The position numbers and the translations under genes are program-made. A stretch of 35,567 nucleotides of DNA. It comes from Pirellulales bacterium (GTDB lineage Bacteria > Planctomycetota > Planctomycetia > Pirellulales > Lacipirellulaceae). Shown here one piece after another: positions 16,915-24,979 of this stretch. The notes below the pieces were generated by a model. The model ran no database searches and was not told the DNA's origin. It saw only the letters and a list, made by a program, of their open reading frames with translations. Where the stretch lies: assembly GCA_016930815.1 (NCBI GenBank), contig JAFGFZ010000072.1:1-35567 (forward strand), written 5' to 3'. The first letter of the stretch is position 1. Each line of letters opens with the position of its first letter.

Positions 16915-17096
16915 AAGCCGCCATGGTTCCCGCGGGCCACTCGATGGCAGAGGGACAACCCTCCTGCCGTTATCATCAGCCAGTGGATTCCACCCTTTTC
17001 CTGGAGTTGTCGATCGGATTCGAGAAGTACCAACGGGATCTTGAACTAACCGGCATTTCAAACACGATCCCCAGGAGGAATCCATGGCAGCGGTAA
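16911..17096 (+). pseudogene. Fragment of a GNAT/FemAB-like gene (module gene 2, copy B)
   Basis: A 61-codon frame starting in an ATGA overlap with copy B. Its residues about 15-50 (GQPSCRYHQPVDSTLFLELS, then IGFEKYQRDLELTG) line up with residues about 118-149 of the GNAT protein at 4763-5836, which reads QQPFCSYHRTVVPSPFIDLS then GGFEAYKDNLRRGG. Gene order relative to module gene 1 is also the same. About 117 N-terminal and 200 C-terminal residues are missing, so this is best read as the remnant of a deletion. The frame runs 13 bases into the next glycosyltransferase gene and contains its ribosome binding site. Alternatively the fragment may still be translated to couple the neighbours. Confidence 0.65.
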
Positions 17097-18886
17097 CTGT
17101 CTTCATGCCTGTCTACAATGCCCTTCCGTACCTGCCGGAAGCGGTCGAATCGATCTGCCGGCAGACATTGGAGGACTGGGTCTTCTTGATCATTGACGAT
17201 GGATCGACAGACGGATCGACCGAGTATCTGCAGCAGCTCAACGATCTGCGAATCCGCGTCCTGCGTCAGCCGCACCAGGGACCCGCGGCTGCTTCCCAAT
17301 GGGCTTTAGAGCTCTGCCAGAGCGAGTTGATCGCTCGCATGGATGCCGACGATATCGCCCATCCCACGCGGCTGGAGGAGCAACTGAGATTTCTGGACGA
17401 ACATCGCGAGGTCGGGTTGCTGGGAACGCAGATCAGGCCGATTGGCAGCAAGCGGGCTGGAAGGCCGTCCTCGCTGCCCACGGACCATGCGACGATCTTT
17501 GCCGACCTGATTCGAGGTCGGCACGCGATATGTAATCCAACGGTGATGTGCCGTGCGTCGCGACTCCGAGAGGCAGGTGGCTACCAGGCAGACGGTGTTC
17601 TGGAAGATTGGTCCATGTTCCTGAGCATGGGCGAAAAGGCACATCTTGCGAACCTGGATCGGGTTCTTCTTTCTTATCGTATCCATTCGGGTGCCACCAA
17701 TAACCGGCACATGGCAGAGTTACGCACGCGAATCGCTTTCGCCTGCGACCGTGCCCGGCGAAGGCAAACAAGGGTACCGCCGATCAACTATGATGAATTT
17801 CTTGCTGCCCGCCGGTCGGCGCCACTCTGGAGCCGAATCGTTCACATTCTGGAAGGTTATGCCATGACAGAGTACCGCCTCGCCCAAGCTGAGTACCTCG
17901 GTGAGCATCGATTGCGGGGCTATATTCGCCTTGCCTGGGCGGCTTTCTGCTCGCCTCCATTGACGTTCCAGCGGATTTTCCGTGTGGCACGCAAGCGACT
18001 GATTGCCCCCCGCCGGGATCAGTACCGGACTTCTGGCTCCCGGGAACCGGGCGAGGTGCCCATCCAGGCAACCGGTATGAAGTGGCCCCCCAAATATGAT
18101 CTCTTCGGTGTACAAATTAGTGCGACAAACTACGACGAGGTGACAGCTAGGATCTTCCAGGCGATTGGCCAACAGATCCCTGCAATTGTCTCGCTCCAGG
18201 CCGTTCATGCCGTCATGACAGCCAGTGGTGATCCTGCACTCCGCAATGCAGTCAATACATTCCAGATCGTGGCGCCGGATGGCCAGCCGGTCCGCTGGGC
18301 GATGAACCTATTGCATGGTTCTGGATTACGCGAGCGTGTCTATGGCCCCGAACTAATGCTGCGTATCTGCCGCCGCGCTGCCGACGAAGGTGTCCCGGTC
18401 TACCTGTATGGAAGCTCGTTCGAGGTGCTCGGCGCCTTGCGGGCAAATCTGACTGCCAAGTATCCAGCGTTGATCATCGCTGGCGCCGAATCACCACCCT
18501 TCCGAGCTCTTACAGTCCAGGAGGAGCAAGACGCCGCTGGACGAATCAATCGAAGCGGCGCGGGCATTGTTTTTATAGGCTTGGGAGCCCCGAAGCAAGA
18601 CTTGTTCGCCCATCGGATCCGTGGCTACCTCCAGGCCGTCCAGATATGTGTGGGGGCAGCGTTCGATTTTCATGCGGGATCTAAAAAGATGGCTCCAGTT
18701 TGGATGCAGCGAAACGGCTTGGAGTGGCTCTTTCGCCTGTGCATGGAGCCTCGGCGATTGTGGTCCAGGTATCTCGTCACCAATAGCATGTTTCTAGTGA
18801 AACTGACTGCAGCGCTAGTACGCCGCGCCGCCTGTCGCCATGGCAATAAACGCCAGGCAACCCATTCACCTCCGGATCCGACGTGA
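17084..18886 (+). CDS. Fused GT2 and WecG/TagA/CpsF-type glycosyltransferase
   Basis: A 600-residue protein with two complete glycosyltransferase domains. Residues 1-230 are family 2: VFMPVYNALPYLPEAVESIC, LIIDDGSTDGSTEYL, and the metal motif ARMDADDIAHP (86-90). About 231-334 form a helical and basic linker. Residues 335-575 are a GT26 (WecG/TagA/CpsF) domain: FGVQISATNYDEV, QAVHAVMTA, the catalytic-type VAPDGQPVRWA (Asp399), IVFIGLGAPKQDLFAH, and VGAAFDFHAGSKKMAP. TagA/WecG enzymes add ManNAc-type sugars to undecaprenyl-linked acceptors. The two domains are usually separate proteins, so this fusion could add two consecutive sugars. AGGAGG (17073-17078) lies 5 bases before ATG 17084, one of the strongest ribosome sites in the window. 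Confidence 0.9.
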   Translation: MAAVTVFMPVYNALPYLPEAVESICRQTLEDWVFLIIDDGSTDGSTEYLQQLNDLRIRVLRQPHQGPAAASQWALELCQSELIARMDADDIAHPTRLEEQLRFLDEHREVGLLGTQIRPIGSKRAGRPSSLPTDHATIFADLIRGRHAICNPTVMCRASRLREAGGYQADGVLEDWSMFLSMGEKAHLANLDRVLLSYRIHSGATNNRHMAELRTRIAFACDRARRRQTRVPPINYDEFLAARRSAPLWSRIVHILEGYAMTEYRLAQAEYLGEHRLRGYIRLAWAAFCSPPLTFQRIFRVARKRLIAPRRDQYRTSGSREPGEVPIQATGMKWPPKYDLFGVQISATNYDEVTARIFQAIGQQIPAIVSLQAVHAVMTASGDPALRNAVNTFQIVAPDGQPVRWAMNLLHGSGLRERVYGPELMLRICRRAADEGVPVYLYGSSFEVLGALRANLTAKYPALIIAGAESPPFRALTVQEEQDAAGRINRSGAGIVFIGLGAPKQDLFAHRIRGYLQAVQICVGAAFDFHAGSKKMAPVWMQRNGLEWLFRLCMEPRRLWSRYLVTNSMFLVKLTAALVRRAACRHGNKRQATHSPPDPT

Positions 18887-18932
18887 GGTTCTTCCCTTCT
18901 GGCATGCCCACGTTTCGCAGAGGTCCTGATCT

Positions 18933-19721
18933 ATGTCCGATTTCTATGTTGATACATTGATGCGATTACTTCGTAACGGCACGTTACATAATGACATGAA
19001 AGTCCTTATGGTTTGCGCCGGGGAGTACGACCAAGACATCGCAAGAAAATGCGGATTTACCAATGTGACCTTATCCAACCTTGACCCTCGCAAACAGGAC
19101 CAAGCATGCGAGCCTTTCAGCTGGCGATGTGAAGACGCCGAGCAAATGAGCTTTGCCGATGGGGAATTTGAAATCGCGATTGCGCATTCGGGCTTGCATC
19201 ACTGCCGTTCACCCCATCGAGCGCTGCTGGAAATGTACCGGGTTTGCCGGACCGGCTTGATCGTATTCGAGCCCAGTGAGAATATCTTGACGCGGCTTGG
19301 CGTGCGATTTGGGCTTGGCCAAGAGTATGAGCTGGCCGCAGTCGCCGGCACGGGAGGCATGTTTGGCGGCCAACGAAATACCTCAATACCCAACTATGTC
19401 TATCGCTGGACCAAGCGCGAAATCGAGAAAACCATTTACAGCTACGCGCCATGGGGTAAACACACCTTATTATACTTTCATCGGCTCCGCATTCCCTGGT
19501 ATCGCTCCCAGATGATGCATAGCCAATTACTGAATTGGATCTATCTCCTTCTGTCACCTGTGGCCAACTGCATCGTCAGGCTCCTGCCATGCCTGAGCAA
19601 CAATTTCGCATTTGTTGTCATCAAGCCTAAACTGCCCGAGGACTTATACCCCTGGTTAACGGCCAACGACGGAGGTATATCACTCAACAAGGCCTGGGTC
19701 AGCCGACGATATCGTCTTTGA
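18933..19721 (+). CDS. Class I SAM-dependent methyltransferase
   Basis: Probable methyltransferase acting on a sugar or lipid-linked unit of the EPS. The 262-residue protein has a Rossmann-like start VLMVCAGEYDQDIARKCG (24-41), where the usual glycine-rich motif I is relaxed. A post-I acidic region (VTLSNLDP) follows, then the Methyltransf_11 segment EDAEQMSFADGEFEIAIAHS with GLHHCRSPHRALLEMYRVCR. The second half (after about 110) is not a standard methyltransferase core and contains a hydrophobic stretch near LLNWIYLLLSPVANCIVRLL, perhaps for membrane association. AGAGG about 9 bases before ATG 18933 supports the start. It follows the fused glycosyltransferase by 46 bases and is likely in the same transcript. 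The substrate is inferred from context only. Confidence 0.82.
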   Translation: MSDFYVDTLMRLLRNGTLHNDMKVLMVCAGEYDQDIARKCGFTNVTLSNLDPRKQDQACEPFSWRCEDAEQMSFADGEFEIAIAHSGLHHCRSPHRALLEMYRVCRTGLIVFEPSENILTRLGVRFGLGQEYELAAVAGTGGMFGGQRNTSIPNYVYRWTKREIEKTIYSYAPWGKHTLLYFHRLRIPWYRSQMMHSQLLNWIYLLLSPVANCIVRLLPCLSNNFAFVVIKPKLPEDLYPWLTANDGGISLNKAWVSRRYRL

Positions 19722-19756
19722 GGTAAGGAACAAGAACGACCAATCAACATCTCCAG

Positions 19757-20845
19757 CTAACATGCCCCTTTCCCGAAAATGACAGAGGGGATGGTCGCTA
19801 GAAGGAGCTTGATATCGTGCCACAATGACTGGCGCTGAATATATTCCAGGTCCATCCGCATCCATTCATCGAACGGAACGGCATTTCGTGCTTTCGCCTG
19901 CCATTCACATGTCAGGCCGGGCGTGACATCGAGTCGACGGCGATGCCACTGTTCACATTGGAGCGATTCCTTGGTCGGTAATGGGCGGGGCCCGACCAGT
20001 GACATCTCCCCACGAAGGACATTCCAGAATTGTGGAATTTCGTCGATACTCAATTTACGCAGCAATCTGCCAACTAGAGTCATCCGTGGGTCTTTCCTGA
20101 TTTTAAAGGCAGGCCCATCCTGTTCGTTCCAAGCCTGCAGGTGATTTTGTTCCGACTCAGCATCCAAATACATGGTACGGAACTTGATGATCTGGAACCG
20201 CCGTCCCGCCAATCCTTCTCGCTCATGGCGAAACAGAATCGGCCCGCGGGATGTCATCTTAATCGCCACGATGGTAAGGACGATAACCGGAGCAAAAAGC
20301 AACAAGCCGCCGACTGCCCCCAAGATATCAACGGTTCGTTTCCACTTAGGTAACGGCCGCATAAAGAACATTGCCATCTGATTGCTTCCCACGGAAACGG
20401 GAATATCGATTCCATCGGCAACCTCTTTCTCCTGATGCTCGACTGGAACGTACGAATCATCAGGATAGATAATAATATCGTAATGCGTCGGATGAATGGG
20501 AGGTTTCAGGAGTTCTAGCAATTCCTGAGCGACCTTGATTGCACCAGAGCGAGGCGTGTCAGGAAGTAATACACCGATGCATGTATCAGAGAAGTGGCCA
20601 GCCGTGTCGGTAATACGTAGCCGGGACTCCAATATTTCGGAGATCCGAAGCAAATCATCCTCGCGCATTGCTTCCACGGGCATTGTTAATAATAAGATCG
20701 CCAGCGGAGAATGATTCCGGTCCACCCGCATCCGCTCACATTCGCTTGCAAACTGGAAGGCCCGTTGATCAAGCAGATATCCGAATTCCCGACAGCCTCG
20801 TTGATGTTGACACCCTCTCTTTGGCGAAAAAATCCTTCGGAACAT
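19757..20845 (-). CDS. Undecaprenyl-phosphate sugar-phosphate transferase with degenerate GGDEF-like N-domain
   Basis: Probable initiating enzyme of EPS synthesis, moving a sugar-1-phosphate to undecaprenyl phosphate. In the 362-residue protein, residues 165-360 form the bacterial sugar transferase domain. This has KRTVDILGAVGGLLLFAPVI (membrane hairpin), GPILFRHEREGLAGRRFQII, KFRTMYLDAE, LRKLSIDEIPQFWNVLRGEM and SLVGPRPLP. Instead of the multi-helix WbaP/WcaJ N-terminus there is a soluble domain (about 20-115). Its fold pattern, with LAILLLTMP, LRITDTAGHFSDTCIGVLLP and AIKVAQELLELL, resembles a GGDEF domain lacking the GGDEF motif. It could sense a nucleotide signal; this is inference. ATG 20845 is preferred over a TTG ten codons upstream. 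The gene faces away from the diguanylate cyclase. Confidence 0.9.
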   Translation of the reverse strand: MFRRIFSPKRGCQHQRGCREFGYLLDQRAFQFASECERMRVDRNHSPLAILLLTMPVEAMREDDLLRISEILESRLRITDTAGHFSDTCIGVLLPDTPRSGAIKVAQELLELLKPPIHPTHYDIIIYPDDSYVPVEHQEKEVADGIDIPVSVGSNQMAMFFMRPLPKWKRTVDILGAVGGLLLFAPVIVLTIVAIKMTSRGPILFRHEREGLAGRRFQIIKFRTMYLDAESEQNHLQAWNEQDGPAFKIRKDPRMTLVGRLLRKLSIDEIPQFWNVLRGEMSLVGPRPLPTKESLQCEQWHRRRLDVTPGLTCEWQAKARNAVPFDEWMRMDLEYIQRQSLWHDIKLLLATIPSVIFGKGAC

Positions 20846-21179
20846 AACATGATTCTCTTTGAAGATTTCACACAAGTAGATGGATAAGGCATAGATCTAG
20901 GGGACGGCCAAATCCTCAGAACTAGGCACCCAGTGGAAGGGACGGCAATTGGAAAGCCTTTATCCCTAGAGCTTTATGACTCCGCCGGGTAGTTTATAAG
21001 GTAGGAAAAATCCACAAATTTTATGTATAATCAAAAATAGGGAGTCTGTCCAGGATTTGGTACGCAATCACTAGGATGGTCTTTGCGCCAACCATTCCAT
21101 GCCGACGCTCCATGGACTTGTCAAGTTCGTTTTTTGGTACATTTTTTATTGATCCCCTCGCAAACTGCATTTCCGTACC
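20846..21179. other. 334-base AT-rich divergent spacer
   Basis: Lies between the sugar transferase (minus) and the diguanylate cyclase (plus). A perfect TATAAT sits at 21026-21031 on the plus strand but has no acceptable -35 at 16-18 bases. On the minus strand TATAAA occurs near 21000. The spacer is noticeably richer in A and T than its flanks and probably holds both promoters. I see no gene. Confidence 0.4.
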
Positions 21180-22205
21180 ATGTGGCAGCACCCCCCACCT
21201 CTATCCGAGGATCCTATCTTGGTGGACTCCTATCGAGTTGCCCTGGATGCCTGTGCGGAGATGGTACTGGTTTTCGACCGGGAGGATCGCTGGCTTCTTG
21301 ATGCCAATCGGATGGCCAGGTATTGGCTACACAATACTTGCGCCGCTGATCTCGGTAATCGAGTCGACGATTTTCTTACCCTCGAGCCCAATCCGTTTTC
21401 TGTCTCCGATGCGATGATTCAATCACCGATCGCGGTCTGGCCTAAGCTGATAAAAACGGCAGTCCACGGGGAAGTTGACCGTGCAAGTCTTCGTCGGATG
21501 GCTGTGGTCCAGACCGTCGGGCAACACCTCATTATGGTGATTTCAACCGATCAGGAACGGATAGTGGGTTGTGCCAACCTTGATCCTCTTACTGGGCTAC
21601 CGGGACGAAATGCCATCATGGAAAGGCTCAAACGGTGGTATTGCGAGACATCAGCGCCTTGTGGATGGCTGGGGCATCATCGAGAACTCGATCCCCCAAC
21701 ACCTGATCCGGTAGGGTCGGATATTGTTCACGAATCCTCCAGCCCTACCAGACCATGCGTTCCGCAACCATCCGTCCCGACCCCACCAGAAGCACACGGC
21801 CTTGCGCTACTGTTCATTGATTTGGATAATTTCAAAGAAGTGAACGACCGTTGGGGGCATCTGGCAGGCGATGCGGTTCTTGCTTCCGTTGCCAGGAAAA
21901 TGGCCTCCTGCATCCGCTCTAAGGACCTCTTTGCCCGATATGGAGGCGATGAATTCGTTGCTCTCCTATCCGGCGTGGTAACGCAGCAAGACGCAGGCCT
22001 TGTAGCCGATCGCATTCGAGCATGCCTAACCGATCCTCTGAATATTGATGGATCGACTATTCTCTTAACCGCTAGCATTGGAATCGCGATGGGCAGCGAA
22101 GGCTTTTCTTCCCCGGAAGCACTCATTCACGCTGCTGACCAGCGGATGTATTCCCAGAAACACGACCCATCCGGGCCAATGCTGCGTGGCTCGTCCACGG
22201 TCTGA
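21180..22205 (+). CDS. Diguanylate cyclase with PAS-like N-domain
   Basis: Makes cyclic di-GMP from two GTP. The 341-residue protein has a PAS-like sensor region (about 15-125, DACAEMVLVFDREDRWLLDA) and then a GGDEF domain opening with NLDPLTGLPGRNAIMERL. The core follows with LLFIDLDNFKEVNDRWGHLA, the intact catalytic motif RYGGDEFVALL (GGDEF at 255-259) and LLTASIGIAM. An RxxD inhibitory site (R246-SK-D249) lies exactly five residues before GGDEF, so product inhibition is expected. A 50-residue proline-rich insert (about 155-207) splits the domain after its first helix, which is unusual. There is no membrane segment and no clear Shine-Dalgarno sequence before ATG 21180. Its position next to the initiating sugar transferase suggests it adjusts EPS output. 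Confidence 0.92.
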   Translation: MWQHPPPLSEDPILVDSYRVALDACAEMVLVFDREDRWLLDANRMARYWLHNTCAADLGNRVDDFLTLEPNPFSVSDAMIQSPIAVWPKLIKTAVHGEVDRASLRRMAVVQTVGQHLIMVISTDQERIVGCANLDPLTGLPGRNAIMERLKRWYCETSAPCGWLGHHRELDPPTPDPVGSDIVHESSSPTRPCVPQPSVPTPPEAHGLALLFIDLDNFKEVNDRWGHLAGDAVLASVARKMASCIRSKDLFARYGGDEFVALLSGVVTQQDAGLVADRIRACLTDPLNIDGSTILLTASIGIAMGSEGFSSPEALIHAADQRMYSQKHDPSGPMLRGSSTV

Positions 22206-22286
22206 CAGATGGCTCATGAGATATTCGCTCAAGGCCGCATATGTCACAAACTATGTCACGAGGAAATGGTTTACAAAATAGACGGA

Positions 22287-22529
22287 CTATGCCCAGTCCA
22301 ATCCGGTCTCTTGCATGACGCGGCTCTCAAAATCCCCGAGCAGGCCACCAATCACATCCCAGCCGCCGGGACGGCGGACTTCAATGTCGCCCTGTCGATT
22401 GATCCGAACAATCGTATCGGCGGAAACGCCCGCGGCAGCCAGGCCACCCGGGTGCAATTCGTCATCCCGAACGACCCGTTCGAGCGTTTTGCCTGTCATT
22501 TCGATAAACGTCATTGTATGCATGGTCAT
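22287..22529 (-). CDS. Small conserved-looking protein downstream of yidC
   Basis: An 80-residue acidic protein with a compact, protein-like sequence: MTGKTLERVVRDDELHPGGL, VSADTIVRINRQGDIEVRR, then GWDVIGGLLGDFESRVMQE. The alternating pattern suggests a small beta-rich fold with a C-terminal helix. There is no signal peptide, membrane helix or known motif. It follows yidC on the same strand after 71 bases and may be co-transcribed with the metallophosphoesterase and yidC genes. ATG 22529 is used; Met at codons 3 and 6 are alternatives. I do not recognise the family. It converges with the diguanylate cyclase gene. Confidence 0.6.
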   Translation of the reverse strand: MTMHTMTFIEMTGKTLERVVRDDELHPGGLAAAGVSADTIVRINRQGDIEVRRPGGWDVIGGLLGDFESRVMQETGLDWA

Positions 22530-22600
22530 TCGGTCCGTGTTGATAGGGCCCCATGCGCGATTCTTCGCGGGTGGCCTAAAAGATTTCTAGGGCGTTGCAT

Positions 22601-24958
22601 TCATCGTTTCCGGTTCGCGGGGGTAACTTTTTTCGGGCGAGTTTCCGCGGCCTTTTCCTTCGAATTCGCGGTAGTCGATACCGATGGCACTCCCGGAGAC
22701 GGCGGAGTCATTTTCGGCAGCAGTTTCCGCTCCGCAATACCCCATAAACTCGATGCGATGAAATAGAGGCACAATCCGCTGGCTACTTTAAAAAACAGAA
22801 CTCCCATGAAGATCATCATGAAGGTCATCATTTTCTGCTGCATCTGAGCCTGTTCGGTCATTGCGGGGGGCATGAAGAGCTTTTGCTGCATGATGAATAA
22901 TCCAATGGTTGCAATTGGTAAAAGGTTGAAATACGGCCCCAGCCACCCTTGGATAAAGGCCGGCATGACACCAGACCAGTCCCAAAGCATGTCGGGCGCG
23001 GACAGGTTGGAACACCAGCGAATCGATTCCGTCAACAGCGGGGCCTGGCGAAGTTCGACATCAATCATCAGCGCCCGATACAATCCGAAAAAAATCGGTA
23101 GTTGCACAAACGCCAAGAGGCAGCCACCCATTGGATTGTAATTGTGTTTCCGCCAGAGTTCTTGCTGTGCTTTGGTCCGTTTTTCCAGATCCTTCTTGTA
23201 TTTCTCGTTGATCCGGTCCATCTCCGGCTTCAGTTCCTGCATCTTGGCCATGTTCAGAGCCTGTTTCCGACTCAGTGGGAACATGCAGCCGCGAACCACG
23301 ATGGTTAGCATGACGATTGCGATCGCATAGTTGCCAACCATGCCGTAAAACGTGTGCAGAATGCCGGACATGACCCGGGCAACACCGCCCCAGATTGGCC
23401 AACCGTAGTAGACGAGATCCTCCAACGAATAGTCCGGGCGATCGCATGCTTTGTACTTCGCCAGAAGCGACGGCCGTTTCGGCCCGCAGAAAATGGTGTA
23501 TCGGTCGAACCGTTCGGCTCCTGGCTCTAGATCGATGGGATTCCGGTGCAACCGGCATGTGACGTTGGTGTAGATCTGTTTTCGTTTCTTGGGTTCAATC
23601 TTCGGATCGATACGGATCGCTTCCGGCTTCTCGAACCACATTTGGTCCAATGATGCTTTCCGGGGCAGAAGCACCGTCGAAAAGTACTGCGCATCGACTC
23701 CGATATATCCAACGGCACTTCCTTTCAGATCGAGCGTGCCTTGATCGGCAATCTGTGAGGCGGAGATTTGATCGGGGCTTTGTCCATCGAAGTGTGTTAC
23801 GACATCGCGGAGCCCCGCAACACCACTCCCCCGGTTGATCCGGTTGGCATACCACCAACCCTCCGTTGGCAAACCGGTCGGCCCATCGAGCGAGTAGGCT
23901 ACCTTGCAGGGCCGATCATTCTGGTTACGAACCGTGATCTCGAGAATCAGATGGTAGGCAGGATAGTCGCGATCGGTTCGTTTCTCTTCCGGGACGGGCA
24001 CGAGCGAAAAGCGTTTCCGGAACTCCAAACGGAATTGCGGCAACTGCTTCGTGAATGTGATGGACGATTCATCTGGATCGGGGGCGATTTGCCAGCGGCC
24101 CGTTCGAAGAGTTGTTCCTGGCAAATCGAGCTGATCCGATTCGGCTTTTCGATCATCGAATTGCGTCATGGAGAGGAGGAAGCTGGCCGGATCCGCGAAA
24201 TCCGCCGGCAACGCCTCTTCACGGGCAATCAAGTTCTCGATTTCCGGCCGCATCACCTCGAGCGGCCGCCGGCCGAGGGTGACATTCAGTTTCTGAATCG
24301 TGCCCTGTTTGCGCCGGACGGTGAGGACAATCTCGTGTTTCGGTTTGGTTTTCTTGAGGGCAGAGGTCAAATCGTTCGAGGTCTCGATCGCAATGTCTCC
24401 GACCGCCGTAATCACATCATCCGGGGCCAAACCGGCAATAGCGGCCGGAGTCCCCCTTCCAACAACGCGTGCCTCAGCGCCACCGCCCTGGGCATCCTTC
24501 CATGCCAGATGGCCCAAATAACCAGACCGGTCGTGGAGATCACGGAACTTACGGCTGGACAGTTCCAGTCGTTGGACCGCTGCTCCTTGATTCGTGAGCG
24601 TGGCGAGCATTCGGTAGGGTCCACCCGGTTCCACAGACCCCAGCGAGATCAGCTCCACAGGCGGATCCGCTTCGGGGGCCAGCCGAGGCTCCGGGGGATG
24701 GCCAAGATCTTGTTCGGCTACGATCCCAGAATCAGCACGATCGGTTTCTGGACGGGACGTCGGTTCTTTCGATGGGGCGGCACCGCCGCCATGGACTGGT
24801 TCGGTATCCTCGGGCACGCGGATATCCGCATCGCCGGCGGCCTGTTGGGCCTCGCCCGGCCTGCGGACCGGTTTCGGGGGTTTCGGCAGAAACCATTCCG
24901 CATAGAGCATAAAAATGGCCAGTGAGACAGCCAGCCAAGCGAGAAATCGTTTTTCCAC
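22601..24958 (-). CDS. yidC: Membrane protein insertase YidC with an inserted PDZ domain
   Basis: Inserts and folds inner-membrane proteins, alone or with SecYEG. The 785-residue protein is longer than the usual 540-620 residues. It has TM1 (about 5-23), a low-complexity acidic and proline-rich stretch (30-100), then a periplasmic domain. Inside that domain residues about 162-232 form a PDZ-like module: GRGTPAAIAGLAPDDVITAV, GDIAIETSNDLTSAL and EIVLTVRRKQG. The conserved insertase core begins near YGWPIWGGVARVMSGILHTF. It includes the groove arginine in IVMLTIVVRGCMFPLSRKQA, the coiled C1 hairpin MQELKPEMDRINEKYKKDLE and the later helices, and ends in a basic tail. The start is GTG 24958 with AGGA 9 bases upstream. 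It lies 21 bases downstream of the phosphoesterase gene. Confidence 0.96.
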   Translation of the reverse strand: MEKRFLAWLAVSLAIFMLYAEWFLPKPPKPVRRPGEAQQAAGDADIRVPEDTEPVHGGGAAPSKEPTSRPETDRADSGIVAEQDLGHPPEPRLAPEADPPVELISLGSVEPGGPYRMLATLTNQGAAVQRLELSSRKFRDLHDRSGYLGHLAWKDAQGGGAEARVVGRGTPAAIAGLAPDDVITAVGDIAIETSNDLTSALKKTKPKHEIVLTVRRKQGTIQKLNVTLGRRPLEVMRPEIENLIAREEALPADFADPASFLLSMTQFDDRKAESDQLDLPGTTLRTGRWQIAPDPDESSITFTKQLPQFRLEFRKRFSLVPVPEEKRTDRDYPAYHLILEITVRNQNDRPCKVAYSLDGPTGLPTEGWWYANRINRGSGVAGLRDVVTHFDGQSPDQISASQIADQGTLDLKGSAVGYIGVDAQYFSTVLLPRKASLDQMWFEKPEAIRIDPKIEPKKRKQIYTNVTCRLHRNPIDLEPGAERFDRYTIFCGPKRPSLLAKYKACDRPDYSLEDLVYYGWPIWGGVARVMSGILHTFYGMVGNYAIAIVMLTIVVRGCMFPLSRKQALNMAKMQELKPEMDRINEKYKKDLEKRTKAQQELWRKHNYNPMGGCLLAFVQLPIFFGLYRALMIDVELRQAPLLTESIRWCSNLSAPDMLWDWSGVMPAFIQGWLGPYFNLLPIATIGLFIMQQKLFMPPAMTEQAQMQQKMMTFMMIFMGVLFFKVASGLCLYFIASSLWGIAERKLLPKMTPPSPGVPSVSTTANSKEKAAETRPKKVTPANRKR

Positions 24959-24979
24959 GGAGAAATGTCCTATTTGGGT

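Noticed and set aside
23768-24925. 385-codon plus-strand frame antisense to yidC
   Set aside because: The opposite strand encodes an unmistakable YidC across the whole interval. The antisense product is Arg/Gly-rich with no recognisable domain.
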